Origin: JACCTI01 sp051005695
GTDB lineage: Bacteria > Verrucomicrobiota > Verrucomicrobiia > Chthoniobacterales > UBA10450
Assembly (NCBI GenBank): GCA_051005695.1
Contig: JBPCJC010000013.1
Span: forward strand, 26,604 to 90,603
Reading direction: 5' to 3'
Length of the DNA stretch: 64,000 bases
Part shown: positions 39,928 to 47,851 of the stretch, one piece after another
Layout: the number at the start of each line of letters is the position of its first letter
How positions within the stretch are numbered: position 1 is the stretch's first letter
Notes under the pieces: generated by a model
The model's database searches: none
What the model was told of the DNA's origin: nothing
What the model saw: the letters and a program-made list of their open reading frames with translations, nothing else
Made by a program: the position numbers and the translations under genes

Positions 39928-42389
39928 TGCGATTCCTCCGCTTCGCGCAATCGAATACGCGCCTCGGTTTCTTGCATCTTCGCCGCCAGCTCCAAGGCGC
40001 GTTCCGGCCGGCGCAACTTCGACGGTTCGACGCGCAAGCCGTGGCGTTTCGCAATCTCAGCGGCCCTTCGCCCTTGTTTGTGACGCGCAACGTTCAACGC
40101 TTCATGTCCCCTCTTCTCAGCGATCATTGCTTCGCCAGTGCGCCGGACATCGTCCGACCCCATCTTTTCATTGAGCACCGTGAGATTGAATCGAGGACGT
40201 AAAATTCGGTACTCGTCGGCCCCGAATTTCCGAAATAATTTCCGGGTCGCGCGAACGTTATTAAAGTCAGCCGCGGTTGCGCCGATCGCAGGAATACTCG
40301 GATCGATGTCTACCGCGAAGGGGCGCAATTCCTTGGGATCTGTGCGGAGGTGACAAACGAGGATCACTTCGGGCATTTCAGGATCGAAGCGCACGCGAAC
40401 TTTCTCGCCGAGCAATTGGCCAAGGCGCGCGTGGCCCGAGTAGTAGCGGGGTGGCTGTCCGCGCCTAACGAGCGCTATTCCCTCGTCACTAACCGTCACT
40501 TCGGCAACCTGTGTCGAGAGGAGATAGCGAATCGATTCGGGCAAGACTTTGTGCGCCGGTCCGTTCGGTTCGTGCAGCTTTTCCTAGCCCTCTTCCGGAC
40601 TAATTCCGGGAAGCATTTTCCCGTTCTGCGGTTCTGCGTTGAAGCGCCGTGCGGCATCTTCCAGGGCGGCACAAAATTGTTCTTTCGTAAGGAAATTTTT
40701 GCGCGGGTCGATGTCGGCTTTTAGCCGTTGATCGAATCGCCGAAGTTGCGCCATCGCGGCGGCCGTTCGCTCTGGTCCGTTGAGTCGCTGATTGCGCCCA
40801 ACGTAACCGGGAAGGCCATCCATCCGGTCCTGAATCGCGCGAATGACGCGCTCGATGATCTTCGCTTTGGGCGTGGTCGCGTGAACGATCTTTGGCAGAA
40901 ACGAAACACCTTCCCTAATGAACAAATCGTCAATTCGTGACCAATCCACCGCGCTGCTAACGGCACGCGATTTCCAACTTCCGCGCTCGAAAAGGAAGCG
41001 GCGGAACGGAAGTCCAATTGCCGGGTCCATACAGATTCGATTGATGCCCGCGCAGATCGTGCTCGCGCCGTAGTTGGGCCGCGGAGTGAGATAGAATCCG
41101 TGGACGCGCTGACTCCGCTCATCACAAAAAAGCAAGGTTTGCCCGCGCGTGAGGTTGAATCTTTGTCCTTCGAAGATGAATTCGCCGTCCTCGCACCAGT
41201 CGATGAAGCCGGAGTTGCAGGTCACGTCATCTGCGCTGTAAGAGTCCCCAGCATAAACCTCGCTCCAGTCGCGGCGATAGCTCGGACCCGAGAGGCGACT
41301 CGCCTTCGGTCCGCGGTGTCTCGATTCCATCGTCAGAACTGACGCGCGCGCTTCCGCGCGAACGTTCTTAGGCACGTCGCTCTTGGCGCGCCGAACGTCG
41401 AACGGGTGCGCTGCGCGAAATTCTTCGCTGAAGCGCTCGCCATTTACCGCGGTCCCCTCGTGCAATTCGCGGTAAGCCTGTGAAATGCGTGCGCTAGTCT
41501 GGCCGAGGGCGTAACCCTTCAGTTTTTTTAACTCGTTAGACCAAACCGCGGGATTTGCCAGCCTCCCCGATTTTCCCGCGCGCCGATCGATCAACGCTTC
41601 AACTCCTGATTGCGCCGCTTCGATCAGTTTCCGTTCGAAATTCCGTTGCACCGCGCTCGCGGTTTTCGCCAAGCCTGGCACTTCGGCAAAGGCGAACTCG
41701 CAGAGCGCGCGCTTCACTGCTTTCGCCGGCTGGCCGCTGGCAATCTCGGCGGAATAGCTCGCGATGATCTTACGCCAGCAAAAGGAGCGTTGCGTGCTCG
41801 TTAGGCAAACGCGATCGGCAATCGTGGCGAAGTCGTCAGCCAATTCGGGAAACTGCGTCGTTACGAGAAGCCGCGCTTGGCGGCGCGGTGATTCGGGCAA
41901 ATAAATTTCCAAGCGATCAAAGGCGCGCGCGCCGCGGTCGCGATCCATCGTCCGGGTAATCAGCGTGCGGAGATGGCGATCAGAAATCGCTCTGCCGAAC
42001 TCGCGCTGATAATCGGCGGAGGCGATCCGCGCCCGCTCGGAGATTGAGCACTCTTCACTTGCTTGCAACGCACGTGCGAGCGCATCGCGAAGCTGTTCCG
42101 CGCGGCGAATATCCGGTTGGCAGGCTTGCCCGATTCCGATCGCCGGCCGCCAAGGTTGGGTCGGGTTTTGGAGCAATTCATCGACGCTGCGAAACCGATG
42201 GATCACGAGGAGCCGTTCCATCTCGCGCTGTAAAACTTCCGGGAACGCGCCTGCCATCCAGGATCGCGCTTCGTTGCCGTAAACGATCTTCACTCCGCAA
42301 GGCGACACGAGCTGCAAAGCGGCCGTCACTCTCGCCTTGCTCCATCCGAGCGCGCTCGCGATCTCTGCGGCTGTGTAGCGCGTGCTCAT
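39924..42389 (-). pseudogene. MuA-like DDE transposase interrupted by an in-frame TAG
   Basis: The ATG at 42389 (MSTRYTAAEIASALGWSKARVTAAL) starts a winged-helix DNA-binding domain. The RNase-H-like core includes DWSEVYAGDSYSADD and PKAKIIERVIRAIQDRMDGLPGYVGRN, matching the Asp and Glu strands of Mu-type transposases. Where the second Asp is expected (usual DNG), the sequence reads FERGSWKSR. The frame hits TAG at 40584-40586 after GISPEEG and continues in the same frame with EKLHEPNG and a beta-barrel C-terminal domain (RRGQPPRYYSGHARLGQLLGE) to 39924. Without the stop it would be about 821 residues. Either broken, or a split or readthrough product. Confidence 0.8.
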
Positions 42390-42823
42390 TTTCGACGCTG
42401 CGAAGGCTCTCCAGAATCGACGCAACCGCCATTAAACGGAGCGGAAAACACCGTCTGAGGCTCGTTTCGACTCAAGCCCGCGGAACGGGGGTCTCGACGA
42501 TTCTGCGGCGATTTCTCGAAAATCAATGCGCGAGGTTGCCCGCTATCGCGCGATTCCGACCCCGCCCGGTATCCCGACACCCCGAGCGAGGCAGAGATGG
42601 CCAGCGGAAGATTGACGTAAAGCGTAGCGCTCGTTTTGAAGGCGCGCGAAGGTCTCGGCAGCGGGTCGGGAATTTGGAGCGTTGCTACGCTCTCACCAGG
42701 TCGCGCTCCGCGATATCGGCCCGGACGCCAACAGCGAGTGCAAACGAACGATGGCGTAAAATCGCCGGCCGAAGTCCAGCTCCCACAACGCGAACATTGG
42801 AAGCGGCCGGCGGAGTGACTCAC
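42386..42823 (-). CDS. Zinc-ribbon protein of the Mu-like element
   Basis: 145 residues. FQCSRCGSWTSAGDFTPSFVCTRCWRPGRY is a CxxC...CxxC zinc ribbon near the N-terminus; the rest is basic, Ser/Arg-rich and probably disordered. No family recognised. It ends overlapping the transposase start by four bases and its own start overlaps the upstream gene, consistent with a translationally coupled operon. A role in DNA binding is possible but only inferred from the zinc ribbon. Confidence 0.5.
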   Translation of the reverse strand: MSHSAGRFQCSRCGSWTSAGDFTPSFVCTRCWRPGRYRGARPGESVATLQIPDPLPRPSRAFKTSATLYVNLPLAISASLGVSGYRAGSESRDSGQPRALIFEKSPQNRRDPRSAGLSRNEPQTVFSAPFNGGCVDSGEPSQRRK

Positions 42824-43038
42824 GATTGCTCTCCTTGGGCGACTCTAAATCCGGCGAGGATTTCAAATGGCGTGTTCCCGATCGCATGCGGTTCGGCAAC
42901 GCAACGCGCATCGATAATCCCGGAAATGTTTTGAGAGCGGGAGTGAACCGGCCGCGCGGCCTTCAACGCCGCAAGTGCATTCTCTCCGGAGGATTCAACG
43001 CTGCCATTGGGAGTGAGGATGAAGAAATTTCGCTTCAT
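42820..43038 (-). CDS. Small hypothetical protein of the Mu-like element
   Basis: 72 residues from the ATG at 43038 (MKRNFFILTPNGSVESSGENALAAL), whose ATGA overlaps the upstream stop. Unrecognised; no membrane segment or known motif. The longer frame to 43125 would overlap the upstream gene heavily. Confidence 0.45.
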   Translation of the reverse strand: MKRNFFILTPNGSVESSGENALAALKAARPVHSRSQNISGIIDARCVAEPHAIGNTPFEILAGFRVAQGEQS

Positions 43039-43268
43039 CCTTCGAACACTTTTCCGAGGAACGTTGGATTGCGGAGGATCGCGATTGTCGCCGGCATTGA
43101 CGGATCGCTCGGCGTAGCCAGGCACTTCGTTTCAATCGCGGCCAGGACTTGCGTTTTCGCTTCGTTCACACCGCTATTCGCGAGCGCACTGGCCAGAGAT
43201 TCCGCGTCGATTTCGAGCGTCGTCTGGTCGTCCAGATAAAGCAGGAATTTCCGGAGCGATGCGCTCAT
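43035..43268 (-). CDS. Small hypothetical protein of the Mu-like element
   Basis: 77 residues (MSASLRKFLLYLDDQTTLEIDAESLASAL). Overlaps both neighbours by four bases. No recognised family. Its place in an unbroken chain of four-base overlaps is the best argument that it is real. Confidence 0.5.
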   Translation of the reverse strand: MSASLRKFLLYLDDQTTLEIDAESLASALANSGVNEAKTQVLAAIETKCLATPSDPSMPATIAILRNPTFLGKVFEG

Positions 43269-43636
43269 GCCGGGAGGATTTCCACTTCCACGTGGTGAGC
43301 GCCGGGCGCATCAATCCGAACCTTGAAGCCGCCGGTCGGAGAAATAACTCTACTCGTTAGGCGACGCTCGGCGCTGAGCGCGGCGCGCCTCCGCTTCCAC
43401 CAATGAAAAACAATCTGCTCATTGATGTAAAAATGAAAATTGGTCCGCAGCCAATCTGCCGTTTCCCGGTACGGTGTCTCGCTCGCGCAACGACGCTCCA
43501 ATTCCTGTAACGCTTCCTTCGGCAGCGAATAGATCGGACCTTTCCGACGTTGCTTGCCATAGCTCCTTTTCGGAGTCACGGCCGGCCCGTTGGCGGATTT
43601 CCTTCTCATTTGCCGGGAACGAATTCGAAAAATCAA
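43265..43636 (-). CDS. Small helix-turn-helix protein, possibly gp27/DUF3486-like
   Basis: 123 residues; the start may be the internal ATG giving MRRKSANGPAV at 43609. Core: YSLPKEALQELERRCASETPYRETADWLRTNFHFYINEQIVFHWWKRR. The pattern of a Leu-Pro start, helix, and second helix choosing residues resembles DUF3486 proteins of Mu-like phages, thought to be small terminase-like DNA binders. The match is by pattern only. It lies next to the capsid-like gene. Confidence 0.5.
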   Translation of the reverse strand: MIFRIRSRQMRRKSANGPAVTPKRSYGKQRRKGPIYSLPKEALQELERRCASETPYRETADWLRTNFHFYINEQIVFHWWKRRRAALSAERRLTSRVISPTGGFKVRIDAPGAHHVEVEILPA

Positions 43637-43645
43637 TGACCCCGG

Positions 43646-44536
43646 CTAGAGGACATTAAGCCGCTCGACACCTAGTAGGTTCGTCACCTGGATGTCGGTA
43701 AACCAATCCGATTTCACGATCAGGACGCGGCCATCTCCGCGCTCTACGACCTTCAATGGCGTTTTTTTCGGATTCAGTCGGAAGGTCTTCATAAAACTCG
43801 GGTCGCGGCGGGTAGCGACTTCGCTGCGCGAGAAAATCAGGATCGTGTTCGCGGGCATCTGGAATTCGATCTGCTCGTTAACCCCTTCGGCGCTCATATC
43901 GAAGAGGCTGTAGCAAGCCTGGTATCGCGCGTTCCCGGCGAACAACGCTGGAGCCGTTTCCCAGCTTAGATTTGCGCCGCCGAGCGCTATCACCTTTGGA
44001 TGGCTCTTGAACTTGCCCCAAGCCAGCGGATCGAACGCCACTGCGACCCCATCCGATCGCGCTTGTTTCATCAGCGCGTGGAGCTGGGTATCGATGAGTG
44101 CGATCGGATTGTTCGCGTCAGCCAAATCTAGTGCGACGCCCGCTCCCGCGGCCCCGACTGCGGCAGCAATCGTCTCAAATTCGAGCGCCTGTGATTCGAC
44201 CTCCGCGAGAAGATCGAGCGCGTCTTGCACGAGAAATTTCAGATCATCTGCGCCGACACTTTTATCAATCGGAACATCCAGCGCGTTCACTTCGCAGACA
44301 TAGCGGCCGTCATACTGCGTAATGGATAATTGCACGGCGCGGCCATCCCATACGCGGCGGGTTTTTGGCAGCGTTAGCCGCGAATCGCGATCGTGTTTTT
44401 TGAAATGGCCGACCATGCTCGGCACCTGGACAACCGGGGCCAGTAACGCCTGGATCGGCTTGGTTGCGCGCACCATCGCGCCGGCCGCGTATTCAGCGAG
44501 GAACGGGTCTAACGAGAGTTGTTCGATCTGAGTCAT
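43646..44536 (-). CDS. Probable phage major capsid protein
   Basis: 296 residues. The order VVQVPSMVGHFKKHDRDSRL, IDTQLHALMKQARSDGVAVAFDPLAWGKFKSHPKVI, PANTILIFSRSEVATRRDPSFMKTF and SDWFTDIQVTNLLGVERL resembles HK97-fold major capsid proteins that lack the Mu gpT signature. It is not Mu gpT-like. If correct, the element carries capsid genes upstream of its transposase, an order unlike Mu. Homology cannot be proven without a structure search. A seven-base core of the dispersed word lies near its start (44509). Confidence 0.58.
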   Translation of the reverse strand: MTQIEQLSLDPFLAEYAAGAMVRATKPIQALLAPVVQVPSMVGHFKKHDRDSRLTLPKTRRVWDGRAVQLSITQYDGRYVCEVNALDVPIDKSVGADDLKFLVQDALDLLAEVESQALEFETIAAAVGAAGAGVALDLADANNPIALIDTQLHALMKQARSDGVAVAFDPLAWGKFKSHPKVIALGGANLSWETAPALFAGNARYQACYSLFDMSAEGVNEQIEFQMPANTILIFSRSEVATRRDPSFMKTFRLNPKKTPLKVVERGDGRVLIVKSDWFTDIQVTNLLGVERLNVL

Positions 44537-44557
44537 GATAAGTTGCGAAGGTTTCCG

Positions 44558-45151
44558 TCAGGGTTTGTTAAAGAGGGGGAGGTCCTGTTCGAGCTCCCGC
44601 AAAACGGCCCCGGCCGCGCCTAGCGCCCGGTCAATCTTGCTCGATGCGGATGGGTGCAATTGGAACATCCGCTCGTGCAAGAGTTGAAGAACAGAGCACG
44701 CCCGCGCGAGGGAAGAAGCCTCTTCGTCGTCTTCGCAAAACGGACGAAGCAGCCGTGCCGCCGCCGCAACGCCGAGGTCATATGCCGACATGATCGCAAG
44801 GCTTCGTCGCTGGATGATTTGTTCGGCCAGCTCCGATAAGCTACCCGCAGCATCTTTTAGCTCCGCAAGCTTCGAAGCGAACCCAGTAGAGGTGCCGTTC
44901 TGCGCGCGGGCTAGCGCGATTTGGTCGCGAATGGCTTCCTCATTTTGCCTCGTTCCTGGCGGCATTTGCGCAAGGATCGCTGAGGTCTCAGAGTTTAATT
45001 CCGCACTGCGCTTTTCGAGAGCTCGTTTCTTGCGCAACAAATTGTCCTGAAGAGCGCGCAGCTCATGAATTTCGCTTTGAGAAATTTCAGTGATCTTCTC
45101 TGCGGTTGTGCCAGAGACAGATTTGAGTGGTTTTTGGGATTTTTTACTCAT
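44558..45151 (-). CDS. Helical coiled-coil protein of the Mu-like element
   Basis: 197 residues from the ATG at 45151 (MSKKSQKPLKSVSG); the longer frame to 45208 runs into the ner-like gene. A coiled coil (EISQSEIHELRALQDNLLRKKRALEKRSAELN) is followed by a helical C-terminus. Location just before the capsid-like gene would suit a scaffold or decoration role, but there is no direct evidence. Confidence 0.5.
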   Translation of the reverse strand: MSKKSQKPLKSVSGTTAEKITEISQSEIHELRALQDNLLRKKRALEKRSAELNSETSAILAQMPPGTRQNEEAIRDQIALARAQNGTSTGFASKLAELKDAAGSLSELAEQIIQRRSLAIMSAYDLGVAAAARLLRPFCEDDEEASSLARACSVLQLLHERMFQLHPSASSKIDRALGAAGAVLRELEQDLPLFNKP

Positions 45152-45411
45152 GATTTTCGAGCGGGATTGCGCGGGCGACGGGTTGGTTTGCAAGAATTTA
45201 GGGGCCAAATTGAGATGCCAAGCGCGTGCTCAATAGCTCTACGCGTGGCCGGCGAATCGTTGTTGCCGGAAAGACAATTCATCAGTGTGCCAACCGTAAA
45301 TCCGGTCCGAACCGCGAGAGTGTGATAGTCAAAGCCGCGGCGGAGCATCGCCTCGCGTGCCACAAGGCGGCGCTGCTTTCGCTGAGTGATGGTGGACGTT
45401 ATAATGCTCAC
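45148..45411 (-). CDS. Ner/Nlp-like DNA-binding regulator
   Basis: 87 residues from a GTG at 45411. LVAREAMLRRGFDYHTLAVRTGFTVGTLMNCLSGNNDSPATRRAIEHALGISIWP is a helix-turn-helix with the ALG..IWP ending typical of Mu Ner and Nlp/SfsB regulators. It is the first gene of the leftward operon, where Mu places ner, and ends with a four-base overlap into the next gene. It probably represses the divergent regulator promoter. Confidence 0.7.
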   Translation of the reverse strand: MSIITSTITQRKQRRLVAREAMLRRGFDYHTLAVRTGFTVGTLMNCLSGNNDSPATRRAIEHALGISIWPLNSCKPTRRPRNPARKS

Positions 45412-45492
45412 GTCAGATCATTACTATCTGTTCAGAGCATTTGCAACCTTGAAGTTGCGAAATCATTCCTGGCTGCGTATCAACAGCGCACT

Positions 45493-46257
45493 GTGTCGTC
45501 GAAACTCGCGCCTCGTGAGCAAGCGATTTGCCGCCGACTGAGGGAGGCGCGTGACGCACTCGGTTTGAGCCAGTACGAAGTTGCCAAGCAACTAGCAATC
45601 ACCCGCGAGCGCTTACTTACTTACGAGCAACTTCGCGCGCCCCTGCGCTGTGATCTCGCACTACGATTCTGCCGTCAATTCATCATCAGTGAAGAGTGGC
45701 TCGCGACCGGCAAAAATGAAGCGTTGGAAAGGATCGGACAGGAATTGTTGTTTGATCCCGGCGCGGACTGGAGCGCCTTTGATGCGATCTTTTTTCATCA
45801 ATGCATGGACCTTTTTTCGGACCCGATCGCGCATTCCGTCCCGCCTAGAGCGCTTTTCAGCGCCGCGTACGACGAGATTTTGTCGGAACGATACGCGGAC
45901 CTGGCGAGGGACTTTTTTTATACGCCGCGCATCCTATTGGATACCACCAAAGACGAACCGGAGGTTGCATTCAATTTACTCAGCTCGTTAGTCGAGCGCT
46001 GGATGAGGTTGCTTTCCGTGGAAGCCAATCACCGCGGGGCGGACGCTTGGCTTGTTCAGCGCAACTACGTGCGCGCATTGGTCGAAACGAATGCCTTTTT
46101 GTTTCGAAACTTTATGGAGTTGAAACTCGACATCGCAGCTTTCCAAAAGTTGGTTAACAAATTAACGAAACCATCTAGCCACGGCTCCGAGTTTTCGACA
46201 CGAGGGTCGGCGACTTCGCACATAAAGTTGCGTCGCGGCGTCAAAACTGCTAGGTAA
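45493..46257 (+). CDS. Helix-turn-helix repressor-like protein of the Mu-like element
   Basis: 254 residues if started at the GTG at 45493; the frame is open from 45226 and the true start is uncertain. REQAICRRLREARDALGLSQYEVAKQLAITRERLLTYEQLRAPLRCD is an XRE-type helix-turn-helix. The C-terminal 170 residues are helical and unrecognised. Divergent from the ner-like gene across a short region (45412-45492) that should hold the operators. This is the position of the Mu c repressor, so a lysogeny-type role is inferred. Confidence 0.62.
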   Translation: MSSKLAPREQAICRRLREARDALGLSQYEVAKQLAITRERLLTYEQLRAPLRCDLALRFCRQFIISEEWLATGKNEALERIGQELLFDPGADWSAFDAIFFHQCMDLFSDPIAHSVPPRALFSAAYDEILSERYADLARDFFYTPRILLDTTKDEPEVAFNLLSSLVERWMRLLSVEANHRGADAWLVQRNYVRALVETNAFLFRNFMELKLDIAAFQKLVNKLTKPSSHGSEFSTRGSATSHIKLRRGVKTAR

Positions 46258-46284
46258 TGATAGTGAATTCCCGAATCTGACCCG

Positions 46285-46599
46285 ATGGTAAAACGATCAA
46301 CACCTGAGCTAGACAAACTTTTGCGACGTGTCCGCCGCGCCACTAAATTGCGCGGTGCGCGTACGCATTTGGCTGCCGAACTCGGCGTTCTTTCGCCAAC
46401 CCTAAGTGATTGGCTGCGCGGACGATTCGAGCCCAGTGGCGAGGCAACACTTCAGCTCCTAAAATGGGTCGTTAGGGCGGAAGCGAAACAACAAAAAAAG
46501 CGAGCCGGAAGTGCTATAACACAACCGGCTCTAAAGACCCGAAAAAGCAAATCCACCAGAAATGAAAAAGCAAAATCAGGCCCCTATAAAAACACGTAG
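46285..46599 (+). CDS. Small Cro/CI-like helix-turn-helix protein
   Basis: 104 residues. LDKLLRRVRRATKLRGARTHLAAELGVLSPTLSDWLRGRFEPSGEATLQLLKWV is a helix-turn-helix (AAELGV..PTLSDWLRG). The basic C-terminal tail (KTRKSKSTRNEKAKSG) looks disordered. It overlaps the next gene by 38 bases in another frame. Confidence 0.62.
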   Translation: MVKRSTPELDKLLRRVRRATKLRGARTHLAAELGVLSPTLSDWLRGRFEPSGEATLQLLKWVVRAEAKQQKKRAGSAITQPALKTRKSKSTRNEKAKSGPYKNT

Positions 46600-47128
46600 G
46601 GCAGCAAGCAAAACCGCGCAACATAAACACCCGGCGCCGCGCGCCGAAGTGCAGCGCAAGACCTCACCAATCGAGGGCGTGACCTACTGTTATGACGCGA
46701 CCGGAATCTTGGAACTGAAGGCGAAAAAGGGAAAGCAACTTTCCTACTTTGAGACGCAGCTCGGAGAAGAACAAACTCTCTGCCGCAAAGGCCGGCGCTA
46801 CCTCGTGCTCGTCGACCGAACCGAGTTCCTTAACGACGAGGGCGAGTGGAATCTCCAAGAAGAATATCGGCCGGGTGTGCCGGCTGATCGGTTGCGGACA
46901 GTCATTTTTGAATTGCCAGTCTCGCGGGAAGGGGCGGTCCGTTGGCTCGCTGACAACATCATCGAGAATCTCATCCCGCGTGAGTTTCACCGCGACTTCA
47001 ACCGCGGGAAAAAGTCTAATCGTAAGCCGATCACTGCGCGTGCAATACTTTGCACTTTTCTCGGTCTCAATTCCAGGGCCAGCGATGCGCAGATCGAAGC
47101 CGCAATGGGAAAGGCGGTGGCGAAATGA
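46562..47128 (+). CDS. Hypothetical protein of the Mu-like element
   Basis: 188 residues: a basic N-terminus, then TYCYDATGILELKAKKGKQLSYFETQLG and VDRTEFLNDEGEWNLQEEYRPGVPADRLRTVIFELPVSREGAVRWLADNII. Not recognised. The region RTVIFELPVSREGAVRWLADNII resembles RRVCVAL-SPQKALAWLIERAV in the broken frame at 47531-47851, suggesting a paralogue pair. Ends in a four-base overlap with the next gene. Confidence 0.55.
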   Translation: MKKQNQAPIKTRRAASKTAQHKHPAPRAEVQRKTSPIEGVTYCYDATGILELKAKKGKQLSYFETQLGEEQTLCRKGRRYLVLVDRTEFLNDEGEWNLQEEYRPGVPADRLRTVIFELPVSREGAVRWLADNIIENLIPREFHRDFNRGKKSNRKPITARAILCTFLGLNSRASDAQIEAAMGKAVAK

Positions 47129-47382
47129 CGATCGATTCTACCGAATTGGAACGGTTGCTCGGCGTCAAATGCGACGGCGTTTTCCCTTGCACTCGTTGGG
47201 TTAATTTCACCGACGTTGACCCGGCGTCCGATGCCTTGGGAGCGTCGTTTTGCATCTTGGCGGACTTCGACCAGGCGAACCGCCCGAGCGCCATTCCGCT
47301 CGCGAGAATTCAGCAGGCGCGCGATCTCAAGCGCGCGCAATTTCGCCGGTCACTGGCGGGACTCGACTTTCAAATCGCATGA
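47125..47382 (+). CDS. Small hypothetical protein of the Mu-like element
   Basis: 85 residues from the ATG at 47125 in an ATGA overlap. MTIDSTELERLLGVKCDGVFPCTRWVNFTDVDPASDALGASFCILADFDQANRPSAIPL. Two Cys near the middle; no family recognised. Overlaps the next start by four bases. Confidence 0.5.
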   Translation: MTIDSTELERLLGVKCDGVFPCTRWVNFTDVDPASDALGASFCILADFDQANRPSAIPLARIQQARDLKRAQFRRSLAGLDFQIA

Positions 47383-47588
47383 AAAAGGCACGACGTTTGA
47401 TGGGCGTTCGCGACCCCGATGGCGAATTAGAATCATTGCTCAGGCAAGGAATGCTGACCGAAGCGCGAAAGAATCACGTACTCGTTTCCGACGATCACGA
47501 GATGATTTTCGATGCGATGCTTCGTCTTGAATGGTCGCGACGTTCGCGTTTGCCGGGTCGCTTCTGGCGAGTGGAAATTGGAAAGTAG
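47379..47588 (+). CDS. Small hypothetical protein of the Mu-like element
   Basis: 69 residues (MKKARRLMGVRDPDGELESLLRQGMLTEARKNHVLV). Starts in an ATGA overlap with the previous stop. Basic and probably helical; not recognised. Confidence 0.45.
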   Translation: MKKARRLMGVRDPDGELESLLRQGMLTEARKNHVLVSDDHEMIFDAMLRLEWSRRSRLPGRFWRVEIGK

Positions 47589-47851
47589 GCTGTGGCGCTG
47601 GCATCTCCTTTGCGAACGAGCGCGGCGCATTCTTCGGATTCGATCGCTTCACCGGAAGACGTACCGAGCCGCTGACGAAAGAGCAGCTCGTGGCGGACGG
47701 GTGTCGTCGCGTCTGTGTCGCGCTATAATCTCCGCAAAAAGCGCTCGCCTGGCTGATCGAACGCGCGGTCGCCTCGACCTACTTTCGTGAGCAATTCGCA
47801 GGCGCGGCAAAGCATTTGAAATTCGACTCCACGCCATTCGGAACGTCTTAG
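47531..47851 (+). pseudogene. Broken paralogue of the 46562 gene, with in-frame TAA
   Basis: From about 47531 the frame reads GISFANERGAFFGFDRFTGRRTEPLTKEQLVADGCRRVCVAL, meets TAA at 47726-47728, and goes on in the same frame with SPQKALAWLIERAVASTYFREQFAGAAKH to a TAG at 47849-47851. The sequence across the stop lines up with the RTVIFELPVSREGAVRWLADNII region of the intact gene 600 bp upstream. Start uncertain. Confidence 0.45.

Noticed and set aside
40584..40586. Recoding of TAG as an amino acid in this organism
   Set aside because: TAG ends lipA, recR, ispA and the radical SAM gene normally, and another broken frame uses TAA, so genome-wide recoding is unlikely.
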